From NCBI GenBank assembly GCA_016716465.1, contig JADJWH010000001.1, forward strand, positions 620,001-684,000: DNA of 64,000 nucleotides, written 5' to 3'. A program made the position numbers and the translations under genes. Below are positions 59,325 through 64,000 of this stretch, one piece after another. Numbering within the stretch: position 1 is the first letter of the stretch; every line of letters begins with the position of its first letter. Origin of the DNA: Gammaproteobacteria bacterium. GTDB taxonomy: Bacteria > Pseudomonadota > Gammaproteobacteria > SZUA-140. Under the pieces are notes generated by a model. The model saw nothing but the letters and a program-made list of their open reading frames with translations. It ran no database searches and was not told where the DNA came from.

Positions 59325-62300
59325 ATGTTCTTGCGACAGACCTCGGCGTTTCTGATTTCATGTCTTGTTCTTCTTCTTGTTGTTCTTTCGCCTACGGCTA
59401 GGGCCCAGTTTGATCCTATCGCCCACTGGACCTTTGACGAACAGTCAGGTGTGGTAGCGGAGGACACTTCCGGCAACGGCAATACTGGCACTCTGATCGG
59501 CGATCCGGCGCGGGAGGCGGGCCGGCTGGGCGGCGCCCTCTCGTTCGATGGCGTCGACGACTATGTCGCGACGACGCTGATTCCCTTCGATCCGAGTATT
59601 AGAGACTTCACGGTGGCGCTGTGGTTTCGCGTCGACGCACGTGGCAGCGACGAGCACCTGATTTCCCAGGGTGACGGCTCGGGCACCGGCCGAGGATGGC
59701 TGGGCAACGACGTGAGTCGCGGCATATACAGTTTCCTGGGTCGGGTCAGGACAGATACGCAGTTCATCCCTGAGTTGGGTCAATGGCATCATGCCGCTCT
59801 GACGAAATCGGGGACAACAGTCCAGATTTACGTGGATGGTCAACTTAAGGCGACCAATCCCGATGTAAAAGTGGAACCGGCCGACGGCACGTTGTTTCTG
59901 GGATCGAACAAGACCGCGACGCTGGGGCATTTCAACGGTGCGTTGGATGATGTCCGCGTCTATGACGAGGTTCTGGATGCCGCGACGATACGCGCACTCT
60001 ACGATAGCGGAGCATCCACCTCGCTGATTGCCCACTGGACCTTCGACGAGCCATCGGGGACGGAGGCGGAGGACGTTTCGGGCAATGGCAACACCGGGAC
60101 GCTGGTGGGCGACCCGATCCGGGTGGCGGGCCAGCTGGGCGGGGCCTTATCGCTGGACGGTATCGACGACCGCGTCGATACGGTGAGAGCACCGTTCGAT
60201 CCCAGTGCCACGGATTTTTCCCTCTCGATGTGGTTTCGAGTCGACGCCCAAGGCAGCGACGAGCACCTGATTTCCCAGGGTGACGGTTCGGGAATCGGCC
60301 GGGCATGGCTGGGCAACGACGTCAGTCGCGGCATATACAGTTTCCTGGGTCGGGTCAGGACAGATACGCAGTTCATCCCTGAGTTGGGTCAATGGCATCA
60401 TGCCGCTCTGACGAAATCGGGGACAACAGTCCAGATTTACGTGGATGGTCAACTTAAGGCGACCAATCCCGATGTAAAAGTGGAACCGGCCGACGGCACG
60501 TTGTTTCTGGGATCGAACAAGACCGCGACGCTGGGGCATTTCAACGGTGCGTTGGATGATGTCCGCGTCCATGACGAGGTTCTGGATGCCGCGACGATAC
60601 GCGCACTCTACGATAGCGGAGCATCCACCTCGCTGATTGCCCACTGACCTTCGACGAGCCATCGGGGACGGAGGCGGAGGACGTTCTGGGCATGGCAACA
60701 CCGGGACGCTGGTGGGCGACCCGATCCGGGTGGCGGGCCAGCTGGGCGGGGCCTTATCGCTGGACGGTATCGACGACCGCGTCGATACGGCGAGAGCGCC
60801 GTTCGATCCCAGTGCCACGGATTTTTCCGTAGCATTGTGGTTCCAGATCGAGGATCTGGATGATGAGCACTTTATCTCGCAAACTGACGGCACGGGGACG
60901 GGGAGGGTATGGCTCGCGAAGGATGCCCGGCTTGGACTCTATAGCAATCTCGGCAACAAGATTACAAGTTCGCTAATTCCGCCAGTTTCCGGTCAATGGC
61001 ATCATGCAGTACTGACCAAGGCCGGGATGACGCTCAGGATCTATGTCGACGGTTCGTTGAAGACGATAAACGGCGACGTCCTCGTAGAGCCGGCCGATGG
61101 TTTCCTGCGTTTGGGTTCAAAGAAGACCGGAGCCAGTAATTTTCTCCGCAGCCTGCTAGATGATGTCCGGATCTACAACCGTGCGCTGAACGAGCAGGAG
61201 GTTGTGGAGCTTTATCAAACTGTCTCATGGCAGGCATGGGCCCGCTGGGAAACTGCACTGGCAAGCAGTGTTTCATATCGCAACCCGTATTCGGATGTCA
61301 CAGTCTCCGTGGCCTATACAGGCCCTAACGGTGAAGTATTTACCGGGAATGCCTACTGGGATGGTGGAAACATATTCCGTCTGCGTTTCATGTTCCCAAC
61401 GCCTGGTACCTGGGTCTGGACTACATCTTGTTCAGATACCGGGAATACTGGGTTACATAATCGTTCAGGAACGGTGACCGTTGCGCCCTATACCGGATCA
61501 AACATCCTGTATGAGCGGGGTTACATAAAGGTAGGTGCAACTGATCGTTATCTGACCTACAACGATGGCACTCCATTCCTGTGGCTTGGAGATACCGCCT
61601 GGTCAGCTCCAATCGCGGCGACACAGGCTGAGTGGGAAGCCTATGTACAACTGCGCAAGGCGCAGAAATTCAATGTCATCCAGGTGCACAGCCGGGACGG
61701 ATGGGTAAAGCTGACCACGGACACTGATGGCAATCCACCCTTCACGGGATCCGGGGCAACATTGGCCTGGAATCCCGACTATTGGCGCGGGGTGGAACGG
61801 AAAGTTCAGTATGCCAACGAGCAGGGTCTGATTGTATATTTCACTGCTGTACGCCAGCCTGCGCTGGATTTTCCGGAGACCGATTCAGTTGAGGTGGCGC
61901 GATTTGCGCAGAATCTGGCTGCACGCATGATGGGAAATTTCGTCGTCTATTCTCCCATTGCCGATGATGTATGGACAAGCATGGCCGACGTATCTGGTAA
62001 TGCGCTTGCTTCGAGCTCGTCGATGCATCTGATTACGGCGCATCCGCGCTTTTTCCTGACACCAGCGCAGACATTCCACGATCGCGCGTACATCGACTTC
62101 GCCGGTTTGCAATCGGGAAATGGCTGGACGTACGATCCATATATCCCCGAGCCGCGTCGGCCCTTCGATGCCACACTGGCGAGTCAGGCCGCGATCGAGT
62201 GGACCCAGACCTTGTATAACCAGGTGCCGATAAAACCCGTCATAAATCAGGAAGTGGTGTACGACAGCCGGAATCTTCAGGCCAGTGATACTGTGAATTA

Positions 62301-62802
62301 CCTGCAGCCCTATCCCGCCAGGTTGCCCAGAAGTACGGCATATCTCGCCATGCTTTCGGGTTCTGCGGGCATAACCTATGGCGCCGGCGGTGTATGGAAC
62401 TGGGGCCAGAATGTGGGGAATGCCACCGCCGGTTGGTCACTGGCGGAATCCCTGGCAAGACCCAGCGCGACACAGATGCAATATATGTACGAGCTGTTTT
62501 CCGGGCTGAATTGGTGGGATCTGGAACCTGCCCACGGTCTGATTCAGAATCAATCATCTGACTGGCTCGCCAGAATGGTGGTGGCCAGAACCCGGGATGG
62601 TGGTTTGGGCGTGGCGTATCTTCCGGATAACGATGGCATCATATTGGATATGTCAGATTTCAGTGGTCCCATGAGTGTTCGCTGGTTCAATCCAATTACA
62701 AATGTATCGCTAGTCGATCCAACCCAGGTGATGAACACGGGAAATCATGCCTTCGCAAAACCCGGGGGCTGGTCTGACGCGGTGCTAGTGCTTCAGCGCT
62801 GA
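59325..62802 (+). pseudogene. Secreted protein with three LamG domains and an apiosidase-like glycoside hydrolase domain, frame-broken
   Basis: Two frames form one gene of about 1158 residues. The first (59325-60647) has a signal peptide ('FLISCLVLLLVVLSPTARA') and two LamG/concanavalin-like domains ('HWTFDEQSGVVAEDTSGNGN', 'GGALSFDGVDDYVATTLIPF'). It stops just after the start of a third, at 'STSLIAH'. The second (60637-62802) carries that third LamG, an Ig-like DUF5060 region ('ALASSVSYRNPYSDVTVSVA') and a DUF4038 apiosidase-like barrel ('YLTYNDGTPFLWLGDTAWSA'). Two one-base deletions are apparent by comparison with the preceding repeat: near 60647 (TGACC for TGGACC) and near 60692. It may act on extracellular polysaccharide. 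Confidence 0.85.
59721..60645 (+). repeat. 609-bp internal tandem duplication in the LamG gene
   Basis: Bases 59721-60036 recur at 60330-60645 (offset 609 bases, 203 codons) with a single mismatch (CTATGAC versus CCATGAC). A further, more divergent copy continues with two one-base gaps. The near-identity indicates a recent duplication of a whole LamG unit. Confidence 0.85.
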
Positions 62803-63004
62803 GCCGACGCATTTCCAAGAAAGGATCATCCGCCGGTCTGTGCCATCTTCAGCATAGACCGGCGGGATACTATTCCAAGGGCGCATCGTAGCCGATGCCG
62901 CTTGCTTTTCTGTTGAGATTGAGGGAAATTCATTACGTTGCCTGCCCCGGCGGATGCTCGAGCGGCGGGCGGCTTTCCGCGTCAACCAGGAGAGGTGGGC
63001 GAGC

Positions 63005-63355
63005 ATGGCCCGTAAACCCGAGATAAAGAACGACAATCTTCAGTATCGGCTGTTGCGCGAAGGCCACATCAAGGAATTCAATGAGAGCAGGGCGCGTGGC
63101 GAACGCGGCGACCTGACGTCCAGTGATTTTCGCGGCATCGACCTGCGCGGCATCGACGCTGACGGCATCGACCTGAGCGGCTGCTATTTTCGCCAGGGAG
63201 ACCTGCGCGGCATCGACTTCACCAATACGATCCTGGAGGGCGCCAGCATCCATGCCGCCAAGATCTCGGGCACCTACTTTCCGAAGGAACTCAGCGCGGA
63301 AGAGATACTGCTTTCACTTCAGCACGGCACCCGCCTGCGGTACTTCAGGAAATAA
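63005..63355 (+). CDS. Pentapeptide-repeat protein
   Basis: A 116-residue protein. Residues about 40-90 follow the pentapeptide pattern ('GDLTSSDFRGIDLRGIDADG', 'IDLSGCYFRQGDLRGIDFTN', 'TILEGASIHAAKI'), which folds as a right-handed quadrilateral beta-helix. The N- and C-termini are charged. ATG 63005 has GAGAGG upstream. Roles in this family range from gyrase protection to membrane-associated tasks; none can be chosen here. Confidence 0.85.
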   Translation: MARKPEIKNDNLQYRLLREGHIKEFNESRARGERGDLTSSDFRGIDLRGIDADGIDLSGCYFRQGDLRGIDFTNTILEGASIHAAKISGTYFPKELSAEEILLSLQHGTRLRYFRK

Positions 63356-63668
63356 TCCTCCCGTCTCCGGCCGACACCCGCCGTCGCCGATCCACCCCGA
63401 CGTCCCATATTCCGGCGCCCGCGATCCCGGGGCGTGATCGGGCGCTTTTCCAGTACTGCATCCCCCGCTGACCCTGGCCACGAGGCTAACGTTTCGGCGC
63501 CATTGTGCCGATTCCAGCATCAGCCCGATTGAAATTCGTGTGTGAACACATGACATATATATGGAGTAAACCTAGAAATCATCTTTATAAATCTTTTTAT
63601 CATATTGATTATTAAACATAATAGGCGTATATTTCTTGTCACATTCCCTGCCAAGACCGAGCGGCGGC
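63356..63668. other. Gene-free stretch before the lipoprotein gene
   Basis: No coding frame with a start. The segment around 63565-63630 is AT-rich (TTTATAAATCTTTTTATCAT type) and probably carries the promoter of the following gene. Confidence 0.4.
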
Positions 63669-64000
63669 ATGAAAACCCGCGCCAGATATCAAGCCCTTGT
63701 CCTGATGTGCATTTCTCTGCTGGCGGGGGGGTGCAGCAGCTCGGAAACCGGGATGCCGGGCGGCGGTTCCTCCACGCCGACCGATCCGCTCGCGGTCGAT
63801 GAGATCACCTCGGAGAATGCGCTCGCGCTGTCGCGATCCTCGCTGGATCTGGTTACCCGCCTGGTCGTGATCGGGCATATCGCGATCGCGATGGTCAAGG
63901 ATGGCATGGTCGTGTTGAACGATCCCGACCGGGCCCAGGGCGATCTGGTCAATATCCCGGAATGTGCATCGAGTCCGGCGGGGTACGGACCGGAAACCAA
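63669..64000 (+). CDS. Predicted lipoprotein, N-terminal part (runs off the window)
   Basis: The first 110 residues are visible. A signal of 'YQALVLMCISLLAGG' ends before Cys22, giving a lipobox LAGGC (the position -3 residue is Ala instead of the usual Leu). The mature part starts 'SSSETGMPGGGSSTPTDPLA', a flexible linker, then a helical region ('ENALALSRSSLDLVTRLVVI'). No domain recognised. The reading frame is still open at the window end. Confidence 0.65.
   Translation, partial: MKTRARYQALVLMCISLLAGGCSSSETGMPGGGSSTPTDPLAVDEITSENALALSRSSLDLVTRLVVIGHIAIAMVKDGMVVLNDPDRAQGDLVNIPECASSPAGYGPET

Overview
The window is a stretch of chromosome from a GC-rich gammaproteobacterium. This follows from gene order: pheT-ihfA-merR-tRNA-Pro; miaA-hfq-hflX-hflK-hflC-yjeT-hisZ-purA; rnr-rlmB; rpsF-priB-rpsR-DUF2232-rplI-dnaB-alr-radA. 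These blocks, and the presence of HisZ, PriB and Hfq, are typical of free-living Chromatiales/Acidiferrobacterales-like lineages. Multiheme cytochromes with an outer-membrane porin suggest a respiratory or lithotrophic, redox-active lifestyle. The genus cannot be fixed from sequence alone.

Layout. 1-955: end of pheT, ihfA, a MerR regulator and tRNA-Pro. 1286-3017: a 25-residue membrane microprotein and a class V aminotransferase. 3474-10738: redox and signalling locus with an HDOD-GGDEF protein, a decaheme cytochrome plus MtrB/PioB porin (an extracellular electron conduit), a membrane GGDEF protein and a tetraheme cytochrome. 10985-18932: housekeeping and sulfur metabolism, with CcdA, a frameshifted APS reductase, MsrA, SerS and CysG. 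19829-23176: iron-related block with a Fur-like site, an FTR1 permease, a paralogue of its N-terminal domain and a histidine-rich protein, then a BI-1 protein.

23471-33024 is a 9.55-kb genomic island inserted in the 3' end of tRNA-Ser(TGA), bounded by perfect 57-bp direct repeats. It encodes a tyrosine integrase, an AlpA-like protein, a winged-helix-like protein, several small coupled genes and one structural phage gene, a prohead protease fused to a major capsid protein. Its right third is an AT-rich minus-strand operon: a small DNA-binding-like protein, a three-TM membrane protein, a 43-residue proline-rich peptide, a CD-NTase and a four-TM protein. The last two look like a minimal CBASS defence pair. 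The whole resembles a phage satellite carrying a defence cargo, and is the most interesting part of the window.

33169-47708: the miaA-hfq-hfl-hisZ-purA run, then an iron-acquisition block (Fur box, hemP, TonB-dependent receptor, PiuC-type dioxygenase, FMN alpha-hydroxy-acid oxidase, a frameshifted tonB, exbB, exbD). 48266-59141: a small Tat-signal-like protein, tRNA-Leu(CAG), RNase R/RlmB, the S6-S18-L9 cluster, DnaB, Alr, a palindromic repeat array and RadA. 59325-62802: a secreted LamG plus apiosidase-like glycoside hydrolase broken by indels. The window ends with a pentapeptide-repeat protein and the start of a lipoprotein.

Three genes (cysH, tonB and the LamG hydrolase) are broken by one-base indels, two of them in short homopolymers. 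This may be base-calling error as easily as true decay. All functional calls are by reading the translated sequences; no database search was run.
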